Shown piece by piece: positions 7,097 to 15,406 of a stretch of DNA of 25,137 nucleotides. How positions within the stretch are numbered: the stretch's first letter is position 1; each line of letters starts with the position of its first letter. The DNA comes from an uncultured Clostridium sp. (GTDB lineage: Bacteria > Bacillota > Clostridia > Clostridiales > Clostridiaceae). A program made the position numbers and the translations under genes. Below the pieces are notes generated by a model. It was given only the letters and a program-made list of their open reading frames with translations, made no database searches and had not been told where the DNA came from. The DNA is taken from contig CAKVEW010000043.1 in NCBI GenBank assembly GCA_934746015.1, positions 1 through 25,137 of the forward strand, read 5' to 3'.

Positions 7097-8296
7097 TTAT
7101 TTGTTATTTACTAATTTCACTGTGTCTCTAGCAATCATAAGTTCTTCATTAGTAGGTATTACAAATACCTTAACCTTTGAATCATCAGTTGATATTTCTT
7201 GAATTTTTCCTCTTACTGAATTTTTATTTTCATCTATATTAAATCCAAGGAATTCAAGTCCATTTAAACATTCTTTTCTTGTAATTGAAGAGTTTTCTCC
7301 AATACCTGCAGTGAATACTATAACATCAACTCCACCCATTATACCAGCATAAGCTGCAATTTGGGCTCTTACTTTGTAATTAAATATTTCTAAAGCAAGT
7401 TTAGCTCTTTCATTACCTTTTTCTGATTCTTCTAAAACATCTCTGAAATCTGATGAAACTCCTGATATTCCAAGAACACCTGATTTTTTATTTAATAGTT
7501 CATCTATTTCATGCATAGTATATCCTTTTTCTTCTACTAAGAAGCTAATTACTGAAGGATCTATACTTCCAGCTCTTGTACCCATCATAACGCCAGCAAG
7601 TGGAGTAAAGCCCATTGAAGTATCTATTGACTTACCTCCTTTTATAGCTGCAAGGGAACATCCATTTCCTAAATGACAAGTTATTATCTTTAAATCTTTA
7701 ATATCCTTTTCCATAACTTCAGCAACTTTTTGAGATACATACATATGTGATGTTCCATGGAAACCATATTTTCTTATTCCATACTTTTCATATAATTCAT
7801 ATGGAAGGGCACATATATAAGCTTCCTTCGGCATAGTTTGATGAAATGCAGTATCAAATACAGCTACCATTGGTGTATTTGGCATAAGTTCTCTACATGC
7901 TTCAATACCTATAATATTAGGTGGATTATGTAATGGAGCTAATGATATACAATCTCTTATAGATTCTAAAACATTTTCATCAATTATTACTGAATGAGAA
8001 TATTTTTCTCCTCCATGAACAACTCTATGTCCAACTGCACCTATTTCTTCCATTGATTTAATTACACCGTTTTTTTCATCTATAAGTGCACTTAAAACGT
8101 GCTGTATTGCAGCTTTATGATCTTTCATCTCTTCCTTGATAATATATTTTTCTCTTCCTTCTACCTTTTGAGTCAAAATTGATCCATCTATTCCTATTCT
8201 TTCAACTAATCCTTGTACTAATGAAGTTTCTGTATCCATATCTATTAGTTGATATTTTAGAGATGAACTTCCGCAATTAATAACTAAAGTTTTCAT
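7097..8296 (-). CDS. ackA: Acetate kinase
   Basis: Transfers phosphate between acetyl phosphate and ADP, giving acetate and ATP; the main ATP-yielding step of acetate fermentation, in the cytoplasm. The 399-residue length is standard. Signatures are NCGSSSLK at 7-14, the active-site region [10 protein letters not shown] with R91, the GFHGTSH motif mid-protein, and FTAGIGE near 330. AAAGGAGAG precedes the ATG. In many clostridia ackA follows pta (phosphotransacetylase), but here a divergent HAD gene lies upstream, and a promoter and terminator bracket ackA alone. So pta must be elsewhere. Confidence 0.98.
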   Translation of the reverse strand: MKTLVINCGSSSLKYQLIDMDTETSLVQGLVERIGIDGSILTQKVEGREKYIIKEEMKDHKAAIQHVLSALIDEKNGVIKSMEEIGAVGHRVVHGGEKYSHSVIIDENVLESIRDCISLAPLHNPPNIIGIEACRELMPNTPMVAVFDTAFHQTMPKEAYICALPYELYEKYGIRKYGFHGTSHMYVSQKVAEVMEKDIKDLKIITCHLGNGCSLAAIKGGKSIDTSMGFTPLAGVMMGTRAGSIDPSVISFLVEEKGYTMHEIDELLNKKSGVLGISGVSSDFRDVLEESEKGNERAKLALEIFNYKVRAQIAAYAGIMGGVDVIVFTAGIGENSSITRKECLNGLEFLGFNIDENKNSVRGKIQEISTDDSKVKVFVIPTNEELMIARDTVKLVNNK

Positions 8297-8334
8297 TTAA
8301 ACTCTCCTTTTATATATATTTTACTATTACTTAT

Positions 8335-8362
8335 ATAATACACTAAAAATTCATATATTCAA
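8335..8362 (-). promoter_or_regulatory. Probable ackA promoter
   Basis: Minus-strand TTGAAT (8362-8357), 16 bases, then TATTAT (8340-8335), about 40 bases before the start codon. The rest of the 280-bp ackA-HAD gap is AT-rich with no recognisable element. Confidence 0.45.
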
Positions 8363-8576
8363 ATTCATAGATTGTTCAATATTTAATGAAAACATTTAAA
8401 ATCCTCAAATTTTACTAATTTCATTACAATTAACTTAGTTTTACTATTTTTTATATAAAAATATCCAAAGCTTTTTATTATTCTTTGTTTAAAACTACAA
8501 TTTTTATAATAATGCTATATAAAAAAAGGGATAGTTAATTATATTTAGAATTTTATTAATGAAAGGAGTGATTAAT

Positions 8577-9293
8577 ATGTATAAAAACTATATATTCGAT
8601 TTATATGGTACGTTAGTGAATATTAATACAAATGAAGAAAAAGATCTAATTTGGAATAAACTTAGTTTATTTTATTCCTATAACAATGCCTTCTATGAAA
8701 GTGTTGAGATTAAAGATAAATATAATGCTCTTATTAAAAAATATATATCCCTTAATAATCATATTGACTATCCTGATTTTCCTATTGAAAATATTTTTGA
8801 AGAGCTATATTTATTGAAACAAATATATCCAAGTCAAGAATTAATTAAAAATACATGTCACTTTTTTAGAATACTTTCCTTGGATAAATTAAGCTTATAC
8901 GAAGGTGTAGTTGATTTATTAGAGTCATTAAAAGTAAATAATAAAAAAATATATTTATTAACTAATGCACAGAAAGTATTTACATTAAATGAAATAAATC
9001 TACTAGGTCTAGGTAAATACTTTGATGATATTTTATATTCTTCTGAATCAAAAGTATGTAAGCCTAATAAAATATTTTATAATGAATTAATTAATAAACA
9101 TGATCTTAATGTAAACGAAACAATTATGATAGGTAATGACTATTTTTGTGATATAGGACCTGCTCTTAATTTAGGGCTAGACACAGTATATATTCATTCA
9201 AATTTATCACCTGATTTAAAAAATTCAATAAAAAGTACTTATAAAATTTTAGACGGAAACTTTCTAAATATTAAATCTTTAATTTTAAAATAA
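8577..9293 (+). CDS. HAD-superfamily hydrolase with a DxYGT motif
   Basis: A 238-residue HAD subfamily IA protein. Motif I is FDLYGTL (residues 7-13), motif II Thr in LLTNAQ, motif III Lys in SKVCKPN, and motif IV GNDYFCD. A helical cap domain lies at about 20-80. HAD phosphatases normally carry a second Asp two residues after the nucleophile; here it is Tyr, as in L-2-haloacid dehalogenases. So the reaction may not be ordinary phosphate ester hydrolysis, although several clostridial proteins share this motif. An earlier ATG at 8559 precedes AAAGGAG; the ATG at 8577 has that site at proper distance. The gene stands alone between ackA and the shared terminator. Confidence 0.85.
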   Translation: MYKNYIFDLYGTLVNINTNEEKDLIWNKLSLFYSYNNAFYESVEIKDKYNALIKKYISLNNHIDYPDFPIENIFEELYLLKQIYPSQELIKNTCHFFRILSLDKLSLYEGVVDLLESLKVNNKKIYLLTNAQKVFTLNEINLLGLGKYFDDILYSSESKVCKPNKIFYNELINKHDLNVNETIMIGNDYFCDIGPALNLGLDTVYIHSNLSPDLKNSIKSTYKILDGNFLNIKSLILK

Positions 9294-9336
9294 AAAATGC
9301 AATATAAAAACTATATGTTTTTATATTGCATTTTTT
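9292..9336. terminator. Long bidirectional terminator between HAD and metH-like genes
   Basis: A 20-bp perfect stem (9292-9311 with 9317-9336) around TATAT, with A and T runs at its two feet. It ends both the rightward HAD gene and the leftward homocysteine methyltransferase gene. Confidence 0.9.
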
Positions 9337-9347
9337 ATTGAGATAAT

Positions 9348-10355
9348 CTATAGCATATTTTTAATTTTTCTTGGTTTATATTTATTAGCTACTTTAGATA
9401 TTTCTTTAATATGTTCAAAGGTTGTTCCACAACAACCTCCAACTATATTTAAATATCCTTCTTTTAGCATTTCTTCTATGTATGCTGCCATTATTTTAGG
9501 AGACTCTTCATAAACTCCAAATTCATTAGGTAATCCTGCATTAGGATAAACTAAAATAAATAAATCTTGTATTTCAGCAATTTTTTTTACAATAGGTAGT
9601 AACCCTTTAGCACCAAAAGAACAATTTAATCCAATAGCTATAATATTATCATTTCTTATAGACTTTGCAAAAGCCAACATATCTTCCCCTGATAATAGTC
9701 TTCCTGATTTATCAGCTATAGTTCCTGAAATCATAATAGGTAGACTTTTATCCTTCTCTTTATAAACTTCATTTGCAGCAGCTATTGCTGCTTGTGCATT
9801 TAATGAATTAATAATAGTTTCAATTAAAACTATATCTATTCCTCCATCTATTAATGCTTTAATTTGTTCTTTATATGCTTCTATAAGCTCATCAAAGTCA
9901 ACACTTCTTAAGCTTTTATTGGCTATATCATTAGATAAGGATGCTATTTTATTTGTTGGTCCAATTGCTCCAGCAACATATCTTTTTTTTCCATCTTTTA
10001 ATTCAAATTTATTGCATAACTCTCTAGCTATTTTTGCACTCTCATAGTTCATTTTATATACTAGTTCTTCTAAATTAAAATCACGTTGTGATATAGAAGT
10101 TGAATTTAATGTATTTGTTTCAATTATATCTGCTCCTGACTCTAAAAAACCTTTATGTATATTTTTTACAATTTCAGGATTTGTAACACTTAATATATCA
10201 TTATTCCCTTTTAATGCAAGAGGAAATTCTTTTAACACTTCTCCTTTATAGTCTTTTTCATTTAGCATACATTTATTAATATTAGTTCCCATAGCTCCAT
10301 CAATAACTAATATTCTATTTTTTAAATCGTCAACTATATTAAAGTTAGCTTTCAA
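9348..10355 (-). CDS. Homocysteine S-methyltransferase domain of MetH, stand-alone
   Basis: A 335-residue protein matching only the first module of cobalamin-dependent methionine synthase. It has DGAMGT near residue 20, LKGNNDILSVTNPEIV, and GADIIETNTLNST. The zinc/homocysteine cysteines are at about 243 (GLNCSFG) and C308-C309 (GGCCGTT), as in MetH. The protein ends about 26 residues after the last Cys, so the folate, B12 and reactivation modules are absent and no separate genes for them are nearby. Known single-domain relatives use S-methylmethionine or partner with corrinoid proteins; the methyl donor here is open. The start is TTG at 10355, well placed after AGGAGG. It has its own promoter and a terminator-like leader hairpin. 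Confidence 0.88.
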   Translation of the reverse strand: MKANFNIVDDLKNRILVIDGAMGTNINKCMLNEKDYKGEVLKEFPLALKGNNDILSVTNPEIVKNIHKGFLESGADIIETNTLNSTSISQRDFNLEELVYKMNYESAKIARELCNKFELKDGKKRYVAGAIGPTNKIASLSNDIANKSLRSVDFDELIEAYKEQIKALIDGGIDIVLIETIINSLNAQAAIAAANEVYKEKDKSLPIMISGTIADKSGRLLSGEDMLAFAKSIRNDNIIAIGLNCSFGAKGLLPIVKKIAEIQDLFILVYPNAGLPNEFGVYEESPKIMAAYIEEMLKEGYLNIVGGCCGTTFEHIKEISKVANKYKPRKIKNML

Positions 10356-10381
10356 TATACTTCCTCCTTAAACAAAAAATC

Positions 10382-10399
10382 TCTTTCACAAAGGAAAGA
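10382..10399 (-). promoter_or_regulatory. Leader hairpin with T run before the metH-like gene
   Basis: On the minus strand a 6-bp stem (TCTTTC/GAAAGA) is followed by GATTTTTTGTTT and then AAGGAGG. It lies between promoter and ribosome binding site, so it could act as a weak attenuator. The stem is short. Confidence 0.3.
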
Positions 10400-10410
10400 T
10401 TAATAATTTC

Positions 10411-10439
10411 ATAATATATTTTTCACTATAATAAGTCAA
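10411..10439 (-). promoter_or_regulatory. Sigma-A promoter of the metH-like gene
   Basis: Minus-strand TTGACT (10439-10434), 17 bases, then TATTAT (10416-10411). It is placed 50-80 bases before the TTG start, so this gene can be expressed apart from the hydantoinase gene upstream. Confidence 0.65.
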
Positions 10440-10512
10440 TTTTCCTATAAGATTAATTTTTATTATGAAAAGTTTATGAGCTTTAACATTTGATTGTTGT
10501 AATAGCTCCATT

Positions 10513-11889
10513 TTATTTAATTTTTCGTTTTAAAAATTTTCCATCTCCCTTTTTACCAATAAAGTTATTATCCTTAGCTATTATTTTTCCTCTTAAAATA
10601 GTATATATAGGATACCCTTTAATTTTTATTCCTTCATATGCTGTATAGTCTACATTAGAATGTAAATCTTCAATTTTTAGTACTTTTTCTATATTAGGGT
10701 TTATTATAACTATATCTCCGTCAGAACCAACTTGTATTGTACCTTTTTTAGGATATAAACCAAATATCTTTGCTGGATTTGTTGAGCATACTTCAACAAA
10801 TTTATTAATACTTATTCTATTTTTCATTACTCCTTCAGAAAAAATTAGAGGAATTCTTTCTTCAATTCCAGGAGCTCCATTAGGACATTTAGTAAAATCA
10901 TCTTTGCCAAGTTGCTTATCTTTATTAAAGGAAAATGGACAATGATCTGTTGCTATGGTCTTTATATACCCATCCCTTATTCCCTTCCATAAAGCTGCAA
11001 TATCATCTCTTTTTCTTAAAGGTGGGCTCATAATATATTTTAATCCTTCATTATTTTCTTCTTCATATTTATTGTCATCTAGAACTAAATACTGTGGGCA
11101 TGTCTCAGCATAAATATTTTCTCCTCTTTCATTAGCCATTTTTATATAACTTAAGCCTATTTTAGAAGATAGATGAACAATATATAATGGAGCTTTATCT
11201 GCAATTGTCGATAAATTAATCATTCTATTTACAGCTTCTCCTTCTGCTTCTACTGGTCTACTTAGTGGGTGATATTTTGGACTCCTAAAGCCATTACTAA
11301 CAAAATGATTTCGTAACACCTTTATACTTCCATGATTTTCACAATGAACAGTTGTAATTCCTCCTAGTTCTTTTAATCTTTTAAGAACTTTTAAAACATC
11401 TTCATCTTCCAACATATAATCATAGGTCAAATATACTTTAAAACTTGGCATACCCTCTTCTTTAATTATGCTTTCCATTTCATCTAAAATCTCATCATTT
11501 ATATGTTGAATAACTCCATGAAACCCATAATCAACAACAGCATTACCATCTGCATAACCATGATATACATCAACTTGATGCTTCAAATTACATCCCTTTG
11601 GCCCAAAACCCATATGATCAATAATTGTGGTTGTTCCACCACAAGCCGCTGCTACTGTCCCAGTATAAAAATCATCATTAGCTATAGCTATGCCTACATC
11701 AAGATTCAAATGCGTATGAACATCTACCCCACCAGGAATAACATATTTACCATTAGCATCAATGATTTCATCACTAGATATATTCAAATTTGTAGCAATC
11801 TCTTTTATAATTCCATCTTCAATATAAATATCACCACTATAAGTATCACTAGCTGTAACAATGGTTCCATTTTTTATAAGTAAGGACAT
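10513..11889 (-). CDS. hydA: Dihydropyrimidinase / D-hydantoinase
   Basis: A 458-residue cyclic amidohydrolase that opens the ring of dihydropyrimidines or 5-substituted hydantoins. All binuclear metal ligands are visible and sit at family positions: H58 and H60 (VDVHTH), carboxylated lysine K151 (SFKVYLTYD), H182 (VHCENHG), H239 (IVHLSS) and D315 (ATDHCPF). The C-terminal PAKIFGLYPKKGTIQVGSDGD stretch is typical. The ATG at 11889 fits the AGAGAAG site better than a GTG three codons earlier. There is a terminator upstream, so it is not simply co-transcribed with the TIM-barrel gene. No carbamoylase or dihydropyrimidine dehydrogenase gene is adjacent. Hydantoinase versus true dihydropyrimidinase is undecided. 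Confidence 0.92.
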   Translation of the reverse strand: MSLLIKNGTIVTASDTYSGDIYIEDGIIKEIATNLNISSDEIIDANGKYVIPGGVDVHTHLNLDVGIAIANDDFYTGTVAAACGGTTTIIDHMGFGPKGCNLKHQVDVYHGYADGNAVVDYGFHGVIQHINDEILDEMESIIKEEGMPSFKVYLTYDYMLEDEDVLKVLKRLKELGGITTVHCENHGSIKVLRNHFVSNGFRSPKYHPLSRPVEAEGEAVNRMINLSTIADKAPLYIVHLSSKIGLSYIKMANERGENIYAETCPQYLVLDDNKYEEENNEGLKYIMSPPLRKRDDIAALWKGIRDGYIKTIATDHCPFSFNKDKQLGKDDFTKCPNGAPGIEERIPLIFSEGVMKNRISINKFVEVCSTNPAKIFGLYPKKGTIQVGSDGDIVIINPNIEKVLKIEDLHSNVDYTAYEGIKIKGYPIYTILRGKIIAKDNNFIGKKGDGKFLKRKIK

Positions 11890-11918
11890 TTCATTCACTT
11901 CTCTTTCAAATTTTATTT

Positions 11919-11948
11919 ATATTAATAAATAAGCAACCATCATGCCAA
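11919..11948 (-). promoter_or_regulatory. Possible hydA promoter
   Basis: Minus-strand TTGGCA (11948-11943), 18 bases, then TAATAT (11924-11919), between the upstream terminator and the hydA start. Confidence 0.4.
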
Positions 11949-11957
11949 TAAAAAAGT

Positions 11958-12009
11958 GCTTTAAAAACTAAAAATACTCTCAAAAAGTATTATCATTTTG
12001 AGAGTATTT
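11958..12009 (-). terminator. Rho-independent terminator of the TIM-barrel gene
   Basis: A 14-bp perfect stem (11972-11985 with 11996-12009, core ATACTCTCAAAA) with a 10-nt loop, followed on the minus strand by TTAGTTTTTAAAG. It starts 14 bases after the stop codon at 12023. Confidence 0.85.
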
Positions 12010-12022
12010 ATCATTTTGATAA

Positions 12023-12970
12023 TTATCTTAATATAGATTGAGCCATTCTTCTATATGTATGTCTTATTCCTCTAATTGTAGTGGATAAAGTCATAATATT
12101 TTCTGGTAATGCCATACCAAAAGTTCCACAATCCCCTATATGTTGAATATCTGCTCCTGCCATCTTAGAATTTAAAGCAATTTGTTCTATAACTGATTTA
12201 CTTGATCCTTCTTGTGATGTACCTATTGTTGTCATTGCTAATGCACCGTTATCATGTATCATAGAAATTATATCTTTTGCTAAAGATAAATCAAATCCTG
12301 GTACTGTGCCTGGTGCTGGTATTAATACAACATCTGCTCCAGCATCTATAAATCCTCTTATAGTTTCTTCATCATATATATTTCCACTACCAGCACCATG
12401 CATCTTACCAGCTATTATTAGTGTATCATCTTCTAGTATTTCCTTAGCTAATTTTATTCCTCTACATATTGTATCAGCATTAACACCTGTATTTGGATTT
12501 CCTGTTATTACAATATAATCGAAACCATAATATTTAACTTTTTCAAGATTTTCTTTACTTAAGGTATACCCCTTTTCATAAGTACTTCCTTCTGGTACTG
12601 GTTCTAAATTCACTCCAATTAATCTACCCACAAGTTTCTTGACATCTTTTATATAATTTTTATTATTTAAATTTCTTTTTATGTTACTTTCATATTCCTT
12701 TGCTAACTTTTCAAAATCATTAAAAAGAGCATTCCCTCCATCTATTCCAAAAATAAATGGTTTTTCAAAATTAAAAGTATTTAAAGTTAACATATCTGCT
12801 CCAAAACTTGATGCAAGTTCTAAGTTAGAAACCTCTCTTATATATGGTGTATAACTAATAATAGATTCAGACATAACTGTCCTTCCCTCAGATCCCTCAA
12901 TGATTTCTTTTAATTCTTTCTTATTAATTGTTTCAATGTCTTTTGTTGTTAATTCAAAAATTCTTTTCAA
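12023..12970 (-). CDS. Uncharacterised TIM-barrel protein, DUF7916-like
   Basis: A 315-residue protein with the repeating strand-loop features of a beta/alpha barrel: SNLELASSFGADMLTLN, GRLIGVNLEPVP, YIVITGNPNTG, TLIIAGKMHGAG, AGADVVLIPAPGTVPG, and a C-terminal GTFGMALPENIMTLS. The N-terminal SEGRTVMSE stretch and the NPNTG and PAPGT phosphate-loop-like turns are as I recall for DUF7916 proteins, sometimes mislabelled as haloacid dehalogenase or phosphonomutase. The reaction is unknown. The GTG three codons upstream overlaps AAGGAG, so the TTG at 12970, eight bases after it, is the likely start. A strong promoter with a 16-bp palindrome at its start site lies upstream. Confidence 0.75.
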   Translation of the reverse strand: MKRIFELTTKDIETINKKELKEIIEGSEGRTVMSESIISYTPYIREVSNLELASSFGADMLTLNTFNFEKPFIFGIDGGNALFNDFEKLAKEYESNIKRNLNNKNYIKDVKKLVGRLIGVNLEPVPEGSTYEKGYTLSKENLEKVKYYGFDYIVITGNPNTGVNADTICRGIKLAKEILEDDTLIIAGKMHGAGSGNIYDEETIRGFIDAGADVVLIPAPGTVPGFDLSLAKDIISMIHDNGALAMTTIGTSQEGSSKSVIEQIALNSKMAGADIQHIGDCGTFGMALPENIMTLSTTIRGIRHTYRRMAQSILR

Positions 12971-12987
12971 AGTAATCACTCCTTATC

Positions 12988-13003
12988 TATTACATATGTA
13001 ATA
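12988..13003. promoter_or_regulatory. 16-bp perfect palindrome, candidate operator
   Basis: TATTACATATGTAATA reads the same on both strands. It lies directly downstream of the leftward -10 box, over the expected transcription start of the TIM-barrel gene, where a repressor would block initiation. No regulator gene is adjacent to assign it to. Confidence 0.5.
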
Positions 13004-13031
13004 TTATACATTTATCCTTATCAATTGTAAA
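13003..13031 (-). promoter_or_regulatory. Sigma-A promoter of the TIM-barrel gene
   Basis: Minus-strand TTTACA (13031-13026), 17 bases, then perfect TATAAT (13008-13003). Its -35 box overlaps the -35 box of the rightward DUF2207 promoter. Confidence 0.7.
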
Positions 13032-13053
13032 AGATTAAACTATAATATATATA
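13025..13053 (+). promoter_or_regulatory. Sigma-A promoter of the DUF2207 gene
   Basis: TTGTAA (13025-13030), 17 bases, then TATATA (13048-13053). It shares five bases of its -35 box with the divergent promoter on the other strand. Confidence 0.6.
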
Positions 13054-13088
13054 AATACTGTCATTCTATAAAAAGGGGGGAATTTACA

Positions 13089-14684
13089 TTGAAAAAAATA
13101 ATATTTATTTTAACTATTTTCTTTACATTACTTATTCCTGTAAATATTTCAGCTGCTTCAAAATCATATAGTATAGAAAATCTTAATGTAAATGCTGAAA
13201 TTAGAGAGAATGGAGATTTATATGTAGATGAATTATTTACTTATAAATTTAATGGGGATTTTAATGGAGTATATGTAGATTTAAATTTAAAAGGTTCAGA
13301 AGGATATGATATTTCTGAAGTAAAGGTTATTGACTCAGCAGGTGAAAGTTCTTTACAAAGAAAAGGAGATGGATCTAACAACAGCTTTGAAATATTAGAT
13401 TCTAGTGACAAAATACAAGTAAAAATTTATTCTAAAAGCTCTAATGAAGAAAAAAAATTTAATCTTCGATTTACTGTAAAAAATGCATCTAAAAAATACC
13501 AAGATTACTCTTCTTTATACTGGAGCTTTTATACAGCATCAGAAGATTATCCTATTAAAAATGTTAATTTAAATTTAAAGCTTGCAAACTCTAAATTTAA
13601 TAAAGAAGATTTGAAGTATACTGTTTTTGGAGATGGAAACTTTAATACTGAAACTACAGAAAATAATATCTTAATAACAGGTAAAAACTTAACTTCTGAC
13701 TTAGGAATTAAATTAAGATTTCAAAAAGATTATTTAAATACAAGTCCAATTGAAAGCAATTATAATGAAGCTAAATTTGAGGAAGATGATTTTAATCCCT
13801 TTTATATAATTATTCCAGCCTCATTAGTTACAATAATTGGGTTAGTATTTTATCTTGTTCATAGACATAATAAAAGATTATTTAATGAGGCATTACAAGA
13901 ATATCGTTCAGAGTATATATTTACAAATGAAGAATTATTACTTTATCCTCCATCTAATGAGAGTCCAACTATAGTTGCATATATTTATGATAAAGATAAA
14001 ATATCCTGGTCAATTGTGCCATCAACATTATTATACCTAGCTAATATAGGAATATATGAATTAAGTACTTCTTTAGATGAAAATAGCGATCTTGAGAATA
14101 TAATATTTACAAGAGTGAAAGATAGTGATGCTTGTGATTATTCTCATTTAAAAATACTAATTAATTGGTTTAAAAGATATGAAAATGATAATAATGAATT
14201 TAATCTTCTTTCAATAAAAAAATTAGTAGAAAAAAGTTCAAAGAAAGCCAAGAAATTTAATAACTTTTATTGGGATTTCATTAATCAAATAAGAATAGAT
14301 TGCAGAAAGCTTAATCTTTTTATTACCATTAGAGATAAAGAAGTATTAAATAATAAGACTTATGAAGAATATTTGAAGTGGACTGCCTATAAAAAGTATT
14401 TATTATCTTTAATAGAAAATAAAGATATATTTAATATTAAAGAATCTATAATCTATTCAGCTGCTTTAGGAATTAATTATCATGATTTTGATATTGAACC
14501 TAAATATAATGATATTAATAAAAACACCTTTTCTTACTATTATTTTACTAATATGTTTTTATTTGATCAAATCCATTCCTATACAGAAAATACTACAAGT
14601 AATAGCAATAATAATGATTTCAACAATTTCTCATCTGGAAGTAGTTTTACAGGCGGCGGTGGTGGTGGTTCTGGAGCCTTTTAA
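13089..14684 (+). CDS. DUF2207 membrane protein with Gly-rich tail
   Basis: A 531-residue protein of the DUF2207 type. An N-terminal signal sequence (about 1-22) is followed by an extracellular beta-rich domain (about 25-220, with the opening pattern SIENLNVNAEIRENGDLYV), a single membrane span at about 236-258, and a long cytoplasmic domain. The C-terminus is a Ser/Gly-rich tail ending in six Gly and SGAF, a feature common in this family. Function is unknown. The start is TTG at 13089, nine bases after AAGGGGGG; no ATG is better placed. It is monocistronic, diverging from the TIM-barrel gene and closed by its own terminator. Family members often have more spans in the C-terminal half; here that half looks mostly soluble. 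Confidence 0.85.
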   Translation: MKKIIFILTIFFTLLIPVNISAASKSYSIENLNVNAEIRENGDLYVDELFTYKFNGDFNGVYVDLNLKGSEGYDISEVKVIDSAGESSLQRKGDGSNNSFEILDSSDKIQVKIYSKSSNEEKKFNLRFTVKNASKKYQDYSSLYWSFYTASEDYPIKNVNLNLKLANSKFNKEDLKYTVFGDGNFNTETTENNILITGKNLTSDLGIKLRFQKDYLNTSPIESNYNEAKFEEDDFNPFYIIIPASLVTIIGLVFYLVHRHNKRLFNEALQEYRSEYIFTNEELLLYPPSNESPTIVAYIYDKDKISWSIVPSTLLYLANIGIYELSTSLDENSDLENIIFTRVKDSDACDYSHLKILINWFKRYENDNNEFNLLSIKKLVEKSSKKAKKFNNFYWDFINQIRIDCRKLNLFITIRDKEVLNNKTYEEYLKWTAYKKYLLSLIENKDIFNIKESIIYSAALGINYHDFDIEPKYNDINKNTFSYYYFTNMFLFDQIHSYTENTTSNSNNNDFNNFSSGSSFTGGGGGGSGAF

Positions 14685-14716
14685 TAAAGGTGCTGCTAAT
14701 TGCAGCACCTTTATTA
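14682..14716. terminator. Terminator after the DUF2207 gene, likely bidirectional
   Basis: A 15-bp perfect stem (14682-14696 with 14702-14716, core AAAGGTGCTGC) that includes the TAA stop codon of the DUF2207 gene. The AT-rich foot on both sides may let it also end the convergent ybaK transcript. Confidence 0.85.
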
Positions 14717-14739
14717 ATTTTACATTGTGTTACAGCACC

Positions 14740-15216
14740 TTAATCTTTAAATACTAAATCAGCTACTTGTAATCTAATTACCCTTTTTAACTCATCTAGA
14801 CTTAGTTCAACTTGATAACCTATTTTACCTGCACTAAAAATTAGTGTATCAAGTTCTTCAACTGAAGCATCTATAGTTGTATTAAAGAATTTCTTCATTC
14901 CAATTGGTGAACAACCTCCATGAATATAACCTGTAAGTGCTAATAAATCTTTAGATTTTATCATTTCAATAGATTTTTCTCCAACACTTTTAGCAGCTTT
15001 TTTTAAATCTAGCTCTTTTTCTACAGGTATCATAAAAACATAATAGCTTTTTGATTTTCCTACTGTCACAAGAGTTTTAAATACTTGATTTGAGTCTTGC
15101 CCTAATACCTTTGCAACCTCAACTCCACTTATAGCATCAGTATTTACATAACAATAATTCTTATAATTAATTTTCTTTTTATCTAAAATTCGCATTACAT
15201 TTGTTTTTTCATCCAT
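14740..15216 (-). CDS. ybaK: Cys-tRNA(Pro) deacylase, YbaK/EbsC type
   Basis: A 158-residue editing protein that hydrolyses tRNA(Pro) wrongly charged with cysteine, acting in trans with prolyl-tRNA synthetase. Family features are NQVFKTLV with the conserved lysine at about 47-50, the middle stretch KKAAKSVGEKSIEM, and the GGCSPIGMK turn of the substrate pocket. The FSAGKIGYQVELSLDEL segment is close to the C-terminus as expected. A TTG five codons earlier overlaps the GGAGGG site, so the ATG at 15216 is chosen. It is a single gene; the 190 bases upstream show no clear promoter. Confidence 0.93.
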   Translation of the reverse strand: MDEKTNVMRILDKKKINYKNYCYVNTDAISGVEVAKVLGQDSNQVFKTLVTVGKSKSYYVFMIPVEKELDLKKAAKSVGEKSIEMIKSKDLLALTGYIHGGCSPIGMKKFFNTTIDASVEELDTLIFSAGKIGYQVELSLDELKRVIRLQVADLVFKD

Positions 15217-15406
15217 ATAGTATCCCTCCAAACAACATAATTATATCACTCTTGTTAAATAATTCTATGCCCCAATAAATAAACTTAGTTTAAATCAATT
15301 ATGATAATTATTTATTATAATTATATATTTGAAGGACCTATAAGAACATATCTATTAATATAATTTAAATTTATATCTTTATATCAAGGTAAGATATTCC
15401 TATCTA

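Noticed and set aside
10386..10511. A 41-codon leftward ORF after hydA (begins MELLQQSNVK)
   Set aside because: There is no ribosome binding site before its ATG, and the promoter and leader hairpin of the metH-like gene occupy the same stretch.
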